From NCBI RefSeq assembly GCF_018143015.1, contig NC_054747.1, forward strand, positions 763,407-827,406: DNA of 64,000 nt, written 5' to 3'. Shown here one piece after another: positions 1 through 10,034 of this stretch (the stretch's first letter is position 1; the number at the start of each line of letters is the position of its first letter). The notes below the pieces were generated by a model. That model did not search any database. It had not been told where the DNA came from and saw only the letters and a list, made by a program, of their open reading frames with translations. A program made the position numbers and the translations under genes. Source of the stretch: Lytechinus variegatus. Lineage: Eukaryota > Echinodermata > Echinoidea > Temnopleuroida > Toxopneustidae.

Positions 1-690
1 TACATTACCTGACAATCTAATTTTTTATAATACCGTTCTTGAAAATATATCAGAGACCAGATTCTTGGGTGTTATTATACTGACAATAAATTATATGGAA
101 ACCACACATTGATAATATATGCAAAACAATTTCAAGAAACATCGGCTCATTAACAAGCTTAAATAATTTCTTCCACCTCACACTTTACTTACATTATACC
201 ATACATTAATTTCGGCATTTTGGCATGGGGTTGTGCAATCCAAACACAATTACAAAGGATAATGTTGTTGAAGAAGAAGGCCCTTAGAATAATTTTTAAA
301 ACTCATTTCAGATCACACACAGATGTATTTTTTTTCCAAAATAATATTCTTAAAGTGAATTATTTATATCTTTGCCAACTCGCCCAATCTATGTATAAAC
401 TAGGTAAATATGATCTCCACATACTTTTTTTCAAATATGTTCTGTAAAAACACCTCCATGCATGATTTCCCAACGAGACAACGTAATTGTTTTCACCTAT
501 CCCCAACCCGTACTCTATTAGCAAAAAAATCTTTCGTCTTTTTTGGACCAGTGTATTGGAATAGACTGCCCAATGACTTAAAGAATCACCAAGTATTAAG
601 ATGCTAATTTGTGAATACTCCACACTAACAAGTCAAGCTAACATATAACATTATTATTTAAATCTAATTTTAACACTCTATAAATTTGTC
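1..690 (+). mobile_element. 3' remnant of a non-LTR retrotransposon (LINE)
   Basis: Broken frames encode pieces typical of the C-terminal end of LINE reverse transcriptases: a FLG-like motif near 65, a stretch reading AWGCAIQTQLQRI near 221-260, and a terminal segment with FPTRQ and FGPVYWNRLPNDLK near 463-590. It enters from beyond the left edge and has several stops and frame changes, so it is dead. The same terminal block occurs in the other LINE remnants of this window (34.2 kb and 59.8 kb). Confidence 0.75.
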
Positions 691-798
691 TAATATCATA
701 TATTCTAAATAATGTCACTACAGTACCTAAAGACACGCGTACTACCTACCATGTTTCTCTTTTCATTTTCAGTTTTATTTGCACCACCCTTTTCTGAT

Positions 799-1300
799 TT
801 AAAGGGGAAGTTCACCCTGACAGTTTATTGTAAAAATAACAGAAAAATTAATGAAATATATTGCCGAAGGTTTGAGAAAAATTCATCAAATAATTAAAAA
901 GTTATTAGAATTTCAATTATTTGATTTGTGACGTCATATGCGAGCAGCATTCCTACATAGCGAATGGTAAAAAATCAATGAAATGTCATTTTCTCAAAAA
1001 ATTGAAAATGGTTTTTCACTGTAACTTTTGTATATCAATAGACAAATCGTTTCACACCCGATCATGAAAAGAAAACAAAATTGAGTCATCAGGAACCATA
1101 CAAAATTTGAAATTTATGCATTTTATATTACATAACACATGGGACATCTGCTCGTTTATGACGTCACAAATCCATAACTTTGAACTCTAATAACTTTCTT
1201 ACTCTTTAACGGATTTTCCTAAAACCTTCACCAAAATTTTTTACCATTTTTTCTGCTATTTTTACAAGAAAGTTTTCTTCAGGGTGAACTTCCCCTTTAA
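799..1300. mobile_element. Foldback/MITE with 8-bp target-site duplication
   Basis: The ends are inverted copies beginning TTAAAGGGGAAGTTCACC, and the inner sequence is also roughly palindromic. The identical octamer TTTCTGAT flanks both ends (791-798 and 1301-1308). An 8-bp duplication is typical of hAT-type DNA transposons. No transposase is encoded, so this is a non-autonomous copy. Confidence 0.85.
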
Positions 1301-1319
1301 TTTCTGATATACAACAAGT

Positions 1320-1510
1320 CCAGTTAAAAAGAAACATTTTTAATTTTCTAAGAAAACTGCATTTCACTGATTTGTTTTAACACACGATATTTAGAAAAGC
1401 TGATAGCTTGTGACGTCACATATCAAATTATCAAAATTCCAATAACTCTTCTATTCTTTGATGGATTTTCTATCATTATTATTTTTCTTATTTTTACAAT
1501 AAACCTTTTG
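1320..1510. repeat. Partial copy related to the 799-1300 foldback family
   Basis: This stretch carries a similar order of motifs (GTGACGTCA, then AATAACTCTTCTATTCTTTGATGGATTTT-like sequence, then a TTTTTACAATAAA run) to the right half of the neighbouring element. Related fragments appear near 10.25-10.56, 26.0-26.1 and 30.55-30.84 kb. No clear ends are visible. Confidence 0.4.
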
Positions 1511-1969
1511 GTCAGCTCGGTCTATTACCGTCGGCTTCAAGCTCTCGGCGGTCTTCAGGCAGACTGATGATTTGACAACTTGGTTGTGTCTGCGTGCTGC
1601 GATGTGTCGTCACAACTGATTGGTTTTCTGAGGGGCATTTTGATATTATTTCTGACTTTTATATTTGAGATACAGGAACTACAACTGATCTGTGAAACAT
1701 GAACAATGCAAAAATGAAACTCAGCTTTCCAAGTATAATAGGAAACTGATGGAAGCAACCACCCAATTCTATTTAACATAGTGAATAAAAAAAGGTGTCC
1801 AATACTAACCTAAGAAAGAGTGGGCTTGCTATCTCTGCCTGGAAGAGAAATATACCACTATCACCAATAGCCAAAAGTCTCTCAACAAAGTCAGAAATAA
1901 TTAGTATAGTCCATGCAAAACTCTCTTAAGGTTGCACTTTGATATTAATGTGACACAGGATGTGACACG

Positions 1970-2330
1970 TATTTCCGAAGGTTTGAAAGTCCGACGGTTC
2001 ATTAGTCCGAAAACGAAATGAGGTTCGTAATTCTGAAGGTTCGTTAACCCGAAAGTGAAATGAGGTTCGTGGTTCCGAAGGTTCGTTAGCCCGAAAACGA
2101 AATTATTAACGAACCTTATTTCGTTGTCGGACTAACGAAACTTCGGAACATCGAATCTTATTTCGTTTTCGGATTATCGAACCGTCGGAATAACGAACCT
2201 TCGGAATAACGCAACAAATGTTCGGATTAACGAACCCTTTTACGTTTTCGGATTAACAAACATCGAGGCAAAGGCAATTTACGTGTTTCGGAATTACGAA
2301 CCTTCGGAATTACGAAGTGTAACCACAATG
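1970..2330. repeat. Imperfect tandem repeat of TTCGGAATAACGAACC type
   Basis: Short units built from TTCGGA, CGAACCTT and CGAAAACGAAAT alternate on both strands for about 350 bases, making the block partly palindromic. It lies immediately downstream of the minus-strand Death-domain gene and nothing in it looks coding. Confidence 0.75.
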
Positions 2331-2347
2331 TCGACCGAGAACTGTTA

Positions 2348-2636
2348 TCAATTTGGTTTGTAAAGTATGCTGCCTATCAGATCTGCTGCTCCCGATGACT
2401 CCAATGCACCCTCTAGCTCCTCACATGGACCGCAAGTTCTATTCTTCCACATCATTAGAATCTCCATCATTGCTTTGTGATAATCCTTGCAATGTTTTGT
2501 TAGGATGTTGCTGGACTGGTTTAAACCGACGCCCAACCTCAAGCAGAAGGAGTCGAATATTTCATTTGGGAATTCGCGAGAGATCTGAAGAAGCTGCCCC
2601 TCGGATACGTTCTCGTTGATTCTTTCCCCCAAGTTC
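2348..2636 (-). CDS. Gene A exon 4: second Death domain and stop
   Basis: Encodes the whole second Death domain and ends with a TGA shortly after ...SILYKPN. The acceptor is TAATAG; one base completes an arginine codon carried over from exon 3. It aligns by eye with the last exon of the divergent gene (VSEGQLL versus VTEGQIM, and LEGAL in both). Confidence 0.87.
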
Positions 2637-5600
2637 CTATTACCAGAGATGAAATTAATTGTTTTAAATTAGAAGTTAACGCATTGTTTACCAAAAAAAA
2701 TCGAGCAAATATTGAAATGCCGGTCAACTGTCAAAAAAACAGCTGGGAGGTCTTTGCCGAAAAAATGGTGATCCGGTACATCAATTTTGTCCTAAGTTTC
2801 GGAGATGACAATTGCAAACATAATGTCGTTTTTCCAGAGTCCACGATTGCAGAGAAAAGGCATATTTTTTGCCAATTTATCCAGTTCATAACACATGAAT
2901 TAATAAATTAATAATAATAATAATGTAGGGTATTTATATTGCGCACATATCCACCTTGTTAGGTGCTCAAGGTGCACCTATATTAACCGGGTAAGCTAGG
3001 CGTTCACACCGCACACAGCTTCTTGAGGAATTACTTCCTACCGATACCCATTTACCTCACCTGGGCTGGGTGCAGCACATTGTGGATCAGTTTCTTGCTG
3101 AAAATCTCATATTTAATGCTCAGTAGAAGTAAACCGCTTTATATTTGAGTAAATTGTTTCAAACAATGGTGTCCAGGAATGTTTCACCATCTTCTGTTCA
3201 GAGTATCTTGTCAATGATTTTAAGTCATAATTTCAGGTGATGTAACTCTTGTGATTATGATCCTGACAGACCCCTAACAAAATTTCCTGAAATTTTTGGG
3301 ATATTTTTTTTACGGTGTACATGTAAGGTGTATAAACGAGAATAAGTATGTAAATAATGGAGCATCTGCATATACCTTTTAACATGTATCGCACGGTCGA
3401 TGGCATCGTTGGGTGCCAGTTGCTGCGCTTCAGCTGCAAGATAGAAACATTGAATAGATGTCGCTGTTGAAAACCATCCATTGTACGAAAAAAGCAATAA
3501 TTAATTGGATTTGTTTTACTATATTCAAACTCCATATTTAAACTGCAAACCAACATTGCTAAAGTCCCAAGGTAATGTATACCGATATGAATGTAGTAAA
3601 TACTTGATAGCTAAGGGAAAATTTTCATTATCTTGTGTCATTGTTCACTCAAATTTGCCAAAATGGGCATTTCAAATGTACACAAACTTTAATTGTGATC
3701 CCACGTGTTGAAAACCACCTACCGCTTTTTTTTCCTGGTCAGATTTATTTTCATGCTTTAACCATTCGCTTTTTTGCCTGATTTTTCTCCTCTCGAACAC
3801 ACCATTTGGATTGCACCCCTTCCTGGAACTTATGAAGAACCGGCTACTGACTTCCCTAATTACAAGACAGGATCATGTTGGCGCTTAAGCAGGTCTAACT
3901 TTGTACATTCAATTTATAAGTTATCCCCACCTTTTTCCTTCATTTATTTTTCTTTTCGCGCCCCTTCACAGTTGAAGCCGAAGCTTATTCGCTTTGCCCT
4001 CAGATATCTTACTTTCTACATGTTTTCATCAAGTGTTTCGGCTTCATCACCTAAAAAGTAGGGTGTTAAAACTGACAGCAGTTACTATCCCGTGAAGACA
4101 AAACCCTTGTGTGTTAGAATTGCACCCTATTCTGAAGTCGGGTTTAACTTAGATCACGGTTAATCTATGTTCTAAAATTATGAGGTGCCCCCCCCCAAAA
4201 AAAAAAAAAAAAAAAAAATCTGCCTATATATGTTTACTATTTTGCTTCCTTTTGCTTTCATAATGAAGGAAAATGCCTTAGATGTGATTCACAGACAACT
4301 ATAGAAAATTTGAGTGTCAGATGAGTTAATAAATTGGATGTGTACTGTTAGGGCTTTGTGCCTATAAATTGGCTCTCCATAGTTAAACCAAAACTTTAAA
4401 TCCGGGTTTGATTTAAACTGTGCGTGTGAATACGGGCCTTTGAGTGTGAATATAACACCCAAATTGGTGAACTGGCAGCGAAAAAAATTAACACCGGATG
4501 ATTGACTTGTGTAGTCTTCTATGTACACCTATCGACACTACGAGTAGGTGCTTAACAATGCTCTCCATATTTTACGAGCGACTTAACGAACGACTGCTGA
4601 CCGTTTCATAGCAGCCAAGTCAACATCATTGAAAATTTGGTGTATCATTTAACACAGGAAATGATCACCGGTCGTTTGTTAAATGAAACCAAAACTCAAG
4701 AAGAGAAGCAATCTTATTGGAAAGCGTAAAATTAGAGGAACAATTTAAAAAAAGTTTCATCAAAATCGGTTATGAAGCAAGCAAGTTATGGACGATTAAA
4801 AAGTCTTGTTGTACTCCTCAAATTGGCGAATGTGTTTCAAAATGGCTGATTTTGTGGACAACTCTCCATTCGTTTTGTACACATATTTTCAGATTTTCCC
4901 CTTTATTTTACATATTTCACATTATCTCCTCTTGACCTTGACATATATGGTGTGGATTATATTTTCCCATGAGTTTTCAAACTCCCATAACTTGTTTATT
5001 TCATAACCGATTTTGATGAAAGTTTTTTTAAATTTGTTCCTCTCATTTTACTCCTTCCGATAAGATTGCTTCTCTACTTGGGTTTTGGTTTTCTTTAAGT
5101 CGCTCGTAACTTACGGACAGCTTCACCTGGGGAGTCTGTGTTTCACAAAAAGTTAAGTATGATTTAAAGTCATGCTTAGTGCTGGCGCGCAAATGATGCT
5201 TTAACGCGCAATCTTATTGATTAATAGGGAGCCGCGCGCGTCCTTGTAGCTTCATTTGACCAATGCAGCGAAGCCTTACATTCAGCACATAACTGGACAG
5301 TTCACAGCGACTCTAAGTCATGCTTAACTCTTTGTGAAATACCCACTGATGTAAGTCGCATACCTCTCTCCTTTAGATGTTCTTCCGCTACCTCCACCAA
5401 GCCAACTTTCTCTAGTGCGCATGACAGGACCCTCACTTGCTCCTCCCTCTTCATCTTCTCCCGCCAGCAAAACAGCATCGAGATCGTGCCCGCCGAGGTG
5501 ACGTCACCCGCTCCCTGATTGGTCGCTTAAAACACATGGAAATTAAATAACGTTAAAGGTCCAGACCACCCCAGACAAATGTGGATTTTTAATAAATAGA

Positions 5601-7061
5601 GAACAATCTAACTGGCATAACCCTAAAAATTTCATCAAAATCGGATGTAAAATAAGAAAGTTATGGTACTTTAAAGTTTCGCTCTTTTTTACTCAGTGAC
5701 ATGCAAATGACAGAGTCGATGATGTCCATCATTTACTATTTCTTTTGTTTGTTATTGTTTGAATCATACAATATTTCATTTTTTTACATATTTGACTATG
5801 AGGGCAAACTTAACTTAAATATATAATATTAAACAATGCTTATTCCACATGTTCAGGGAGGAATTAATCATTTTTTCACTTGACAATGAGGAGAAAATTC
5901 GAATATTTCATATATCATAATTATAATAAAATACAAAATAAATAAATGGTGAGTGGATGACGTCATCAGTATCCTCATTTGCATACCGACAAGGATGTTC
6001 ATATAACTGTTTTGTGAAATTATGCGAAACTTTAAAATGTCCACCCCCAACGTTTGGTTGGGGTGGACTTGTCCTTTAAGTTTTACATTTCGACCATCCA
6101 GCCATTATGAAAATAACATCGTCAATGATGGTAATGATAAGGATGATGATGATGACGGTACTAGTAGTCTTGATTATACGTGCATCGCAAAGTTAAGCTA
6201 ACGGCGTTTCTGTGCGGCCGATACAGAAGTATCAGTGGTAAGGGCCAATATTGCACTCATCGATCTTAATGGACTCGTGCAGCATTTCCGTTCAATATTG
6301 ATTCGTGAAATAATTGTTCAGGCTGGCCAGCCTGACACTTGCACGATTTTTTCGTGCCAGTGCGCAAACTAGTCGTGAACTGGCGTGAAGTGTGCGTAAA
6401 CACGTCGTGACACGTCGTGACTGCGTGCCATGTCGGGACGAGAATTTTGAAATGTTCACAATTTTGGTCACGACAAAATTTAGCGACCGGGTCGTGAACT
6501 ATGCGCAAACTGTTCGTGAACTCGTCGGGACGATGCGGGAGGATGCGTGGCAGTGCGTGCCATGCCACGACTGTCACGAATAGTTCACGAACAGCTCACG
6601 TCGTGTTCACGAATAGTTCAGCACGACACCGTCCGAATTGCGCAAACTCGTCGTGCCATTGCGGGAAGTACGTAAACTATGCGCAAACTATGCGTGAACT
6701 CGTCGTGCCAGTTCGTGTCAATGCAGACACTGACGGTCACGCATTCGTGAACTCGTCGTGAACTTGCCGTGAACTATGCGTGAACAAGTCGTAAACAGTG
6801 CGGGAGCCTCCCAGTTCGTGCCCCAAAATGGCACGACTTGCCACGACAAAATCGTAGCTAAAAGTCGTGCAAGTGTCAGCCTGGCATAGAATAGTTCTTG
6901 TTTCCCATTCTGTTGTACTGAGTGTAATAAAGTACACTACCTTTATAATTCTTATATTCTGCATGTGTGAAGTCAAGTTCAAGTGCCAGAGCCAAGAGCT
7001 TGTCGTTATTCCCGATCGAATTACCAATGTTCAGGAGTTTCTTGTCTGAAATCCCGTCCAT
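2348..7061 (-). CDS. Tandem double Death-domain protein, gene A (four exons)
   Basis: Joining 7061-6941, 5510-5364, 3433-3376 and 2636-2348 on the minus strand gives an open frame of 204 residues with every junction in phase and GT-AG borders. The first Death domain covers about residues 8-87 and is split by intron 1. A linker of about 30 residues follows, and the second domain covers about 119-200 with the family's amphipathic helix pattern (SEGQLLQ, then AMMEILMMWK, then LEGALESSGAADL). There is no kinase, ankyrin or membrane segment, so the protein is built like a pure adaptor. Death domains form homotypic signalling complexes in apoptosis and Toll/NF-kB pathways; the partner here is unknown. 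It is a paralogue of the divergent gene at 9743-11864. Introns hold foldback elements and a SINE. The start is the ATG at 7061, directly followed by the domain; a possible 5'UTR acceptor lies about 30 bases upstream. Confidence 0.85.
2905..3105 (-). mobile_element. tRNA-derived SINE, 3' portion, in gene A intron 3
   Basis: Read on the minus strand it has the block CAATGTGCTGCACCCAGCCC, then GGTGAGGTAAATGGGTA, and ends in (ATT)n-type repeats. The same block occurs at 22.19-22.42 kb behind a tRNA-like head and at 35.27-35.50 kb. Confidence 0.7.
3376..3433 (-). CDS. Gene A exon 3: 58-base linker exon
   Basis: A strong pyrimidine-rich acceptor (TCTATCTTGCAG) and donor GTATAT bound a 58-base exon encoding EAQQLAPNDAIDRAIHVK. 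Its phases (1 in, 2 out) match exons 2 and 4 exactly. The divergent paralogue has a 52-base linker exon with the same phases. Confidence 0.78.
4686..5095. mobile_element. Foldback element with about 100-base inverted ends
   Basis: The left arm (AACCAAAACTCAAGAAGAGA onwards) is repeated in reverse at the right end, with AAAATCGG/CCGATTTT near the arm bases. It sits within a further inverted pair (TACGAGCGACTTA near 4564 and TAAGTCGCTCGTA near 5098), so one foldback element has probably inserted in another. It lies in gene A intron 2. Confidence 0.75.
5139..5347. mobile_element. Small foldback element beside gene A exon 2
   Basis: GTTTCACAAAAAGTTAAG at the left is matched by CTTAACTCTTTGTGAAA at the right end, and the adjoining AAGTCATGCTTA blocks also pair. 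The right end is about 17 bases from the donor site of gene A exon 2. Confidence 0.65.
5364..5510 (-). CDS. Gene A exon 2: second half of Death domain 1
   Basis: Encodes 49 residues with the expected SAGTISMLFCWREK helix followed by LSCALEKVGLVEVAEEHL, which is the usual order for the C-terminal half of a Death domain. The acceptor AG is at 5512-5511 and the donor is GTATGC, both phase 1. The exon is richer in G+C than the flanking intron. Confidence 0.82.
5553..6079. mobile_element. MITE, GGACAAGTCCACCCC family, copy 1
   Basis: The ends read TTAAAGGTCCAGACCACCCC and GGGGTGGACTTGTCCTTTAA. Inside is the motif TTCATCAAAATCGGATGTAA. It is the same family as the copy at 30903-31513 but more diverged. 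It lies in gene A intron 1. Confidence 0.8.
6326..6885. mobile_element. CACGA/TCGTG-rich foldback element
   Basis: The first 21 and last 21 bases are perfect inverted copies (GCCAGCCTGACACTTGCACG... and its reverse). The 560-base interior is packed with TCGTGAACT, GCGCAAACT and CACGACA words on both strands. No protein is encoded. It lies in gene A intron 1 close to exon 1. Confidence 0.85.
6941..7061 (-). CDS. Gene A exon 1: start and first half of Death domain 1
   Basis: Encodes 40 residues from the ATG, with KKLLNIGNSI and KLLALALELDF forming the first helices and ending EYKNYK. The donor is GTAGTG and leaves phase 1. A foldback element (6326-6885) begins only about 55 bases into the intron. 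Confidence 0.82.
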
Positions 7062-7751
7062 TATGTTTTCTCAAGCAGATTCCTACGCTGCAACATTAAT
7101 GAAAGTAGACGAAACAATTACATCTTTGCATACTGTATGTCGTTAACAGTGTAATGTGTATCAATTGACAAAATTGAACAATATACAAATAATGGATGTT
7201 TATGAGTGCAATGGACAGAATACTTCATGAGGTGAAATATGAAATGATCCATTCAACGAGGCGTTCATTATTTGGTTTATATGACACCGAAAAAATATGT
7301 GTTTTTTCCATACGAAATTCATGAATTTCGATGCAAACCGTGCTCATGCAGTGCGAGTTCGTTCTGTTGATTGTTGCGTCACTGCAACATGCGCACTGCT
7401 GGTGCTTGAGCTGCAGGCTCGGTGAGCGAGTTGAATGGACAAAATCGTATGGATCAAAAATTGCACGATGAATAAATCCAAAATTGCACGGTTGATGACT
7501 TCATTACAAAATGGGCTGAATGAACGATATCAAATAACCAATCAAATCACAAGGATCTATCTAGGTGTCATATAATAGCAAGTGAGGGCATATAGGGGGA
7601 GAACGGTCAATGAAGGGAGAGAGAATAGAGAGGAAGGGGACGATGGGTAAAATTTCTACGGAAATAATGCTGATCGAGATATTTAACAAGTGCAATAAAA
7701 ATGTGGCCCAAAATAAAACCATTTCAACTTCACCCTGGCTTGCGACTAATA
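7062..7751. other. Upstream region of gene A
   Basis: This is the 5' side of the minus-strand Death-domain gene. On the minus strand a pyrimidine-containing TTTCATTAATGTTGCAG lies about 30 bases before the ATG and could be the acceptor of a 5'UTR intron. I see no clear TATA box or other confident site. Confidence 0.3.
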
Positions 7752-8665
7752 AAGGCGCTGTCACACCTTGGCGTTTTAGACAGCCGCTGCACGTATCAAA
7801 ATTTCTCTAAAACGTCGGCATACGCTGAACTTTGTTTTTTTTTCAACTCTCGGTGTATACTTAGCGTATTCATAACGAGTTAGACGTATACATAACGTAT
7901 TAGTAACTTACATCGAACGCTTCGTTAACTTATAAGTAACGTATTCCAACGAATGCTTAGCGTATTGCTGGCGTACACAACTTATGCCCTACGATAGCCT
8001 AACTTACGCATAGCGCGCGGCAGCGTATCGCTGACGAACACGTGTCGTAGCATTTAAAAAGGCTGCCGCTCGACTATTCAAATCATAACCGCACGATACA
8101 TCACCGTATCAACACCACCGCCATGTCGAAGAAAACTCCTGTGAACCCCACCTTTATATACCAATTCCTATAAACGTTGTCAATACGCCATTATACGGTA
8201 GCTGTAAGTTATAAACACGTTCAGTAAGTTTTGTGGTCGTCCGAGCACGTCTTCATACGTCAATATACGTTGGAGTTAAGTTACACATACGTTCAAAGCA
8301 CGTTACTCATAGGTTAGAAGTAAGTTTTAGGGTACGCTGGACATTATCTCGACGTACATCGACTTATGAGTAACTTACGAGTAACGTGTGTCAACGTGTA
8401 TCAACGATCGCGTAACTTGCCTACAACTTATGACCCGCGTATGCGGGACGTATGAGCCATACGCTGGCATACGTCGAAAAATTGTGTGCTTGCACAAAAT
8501 TTTTCGACGACCTCGCCGTATGACGACGTATACCAGCGTGTTTCAGCGTACTCTTAACGTATGCAAAACTTACCCGTAACGTATTCGACGTACGCCAGCG
8601 TATTCGCCAAATTCCTCATACGTCGGGCATACGCTGTCTAAAACGCCAAGGTGTGACAGCGCCTT
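7752..8665. mobile_element. Foldback MITE with perfect inverted ends and TA flanks
   Basis: The ends starting AAGGCGCTGTCACACCTTGG are perfect inverted copies over about 33 bases. TA dinucleotides flank both sides (7750-7751, 8666-8667), as in Tc1/mariner-type insertions. The interior is rich in CGTA-containing words (TAACGTAT, ACGTATAC) on both strands. It sits between the two divergent Death-domain genes. Confidence 0.88.
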
Positions 8666-8667
8666 TA

Positions 8668-9742
8668 GGCTGACATCTATTTCAATGGCTACATGATTCA
8701 CGGATTGCCGACACCAGTCCTATTGTTACGTCCTCGTTGTCTTTTTTTCGATATAAGAAAGGCATAACGCCTAATAAAACGCAATGTAATTACCCAAACC
8801 CCAATTATTATTGATAACAGAAGCAGTTACGTACCTGCCAAAGAAATTCACTCACTAGTGGTTACTCAACGCAGACTATACAACTTCACCGTTCAGAGCC
8901 CGATATGATATCGGCATTTCAAAAATACAAATTAGGGTATCGAGCGATCATGTCATTATGATATCCGGGTCATACTCTCATTACAAAAATATAATGCAGC
9001 ATGTACTATTTCGTTGCAGGTTAGGACGAAGTTAGGTGAGTACCTTTGCCACTTAGTTATGTATTAACAATTATTCCGTAGGCATATTATACACTCGTGA
9101 CGTGTGAATCGTGTGTATTATTTCAACAACCTTCTACCCTACATCTGTACAGTTGTATCATGCATTTTGCATGGAGGCGTTTAAAGTTGTCTTTGTACAT
9201 GTTGTACACGATACTGTCGTATTAATATCATTGAACTGGTTAAGTGATTGTAGAAATCATTGAGTATCATGGGTTTGGCGGAAGAGATGTATTTGTTCAA
9301 ACACACCAGAGCGTCAGTTTGACGAAAGCATACCTCTCCACAATAGGTGATAATACAAAAACATGGCTATATTTTCGATTACGGAATTGGACTTTGATCT
9401 CTGCTTCTTCACTATTGCGAGTCCACGGTTGCCGGAATATACATACAAATTTATCAAATCATTGGTATCATGCGTTTGATTATGTAGAAGTTTGATTTGT
9501 CCTGATTATATGAGGCGAATTGACTTCTGTAAACCCCCTAGTTGATAAATCATGACGAAATATTTATCAGAGAATGACATCAGCCCTCTTTATGTTAATT
9601 GACTTTTTTAATGATCAAGATATTGATTTTTTTATAAAAAATATTTGTGAGGCGTTGAAAGTTGTTTACATGTTCTAGTTTATCTGTTTTAATCAAACTC
9701 GTTGAATTAAAATTCTGTTGTTTTCTTTTCATATACCGCAGA
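8668..9742. other. Upstream region of gene B
   Basis: About 1.1 kb without a supported gene. The bases before the gene B ATG read TTTTCTTTTCATATACCGCAG, a good splice acceptor ending at 9741, so the ATG exon probably follows a 5'UTR intron and the true promoter lies further upstream. No binding site is called with confidence. Confidence 0.4.
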
Positions 9743-10034
9743 ATGGCGTCACACTCACAACCAGACTTTGACGAGGTCCTCAAACTGATCGCAGAAGACA
9801 TAACCAACGAAGACCATATTGAAATGTTAGGAAAAGCACTTGGTTTCCGAAAAGGCCCCATTGAAAACTACATCAAAACCAACTTCCGGTTTGGTAACGT
9901 TACGAGCAGGGGTACACTTCAAATGCTCCGGGATTGGAATCTTAAAGTCAGCAGAACGCATCAGTTTGGAGAGCTGAGGGCGGCTCTTATAAAGGCAAAC
10001 TTGCAGGCGACGGCGGATGATCATTTACCCCAAG
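9743..10034 (+). CDS. Gene B exon 1: Death domain 1
   Basis: Encodes 97 residues from the ATG that directly follows a splice acceptor. It ends ...DDHLPQ at a consensus donor GTAAGT, phase 1. The upstream open frame has an intron-like composition, so the ATG at 9743 is preferred. Confidence 0.88.
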
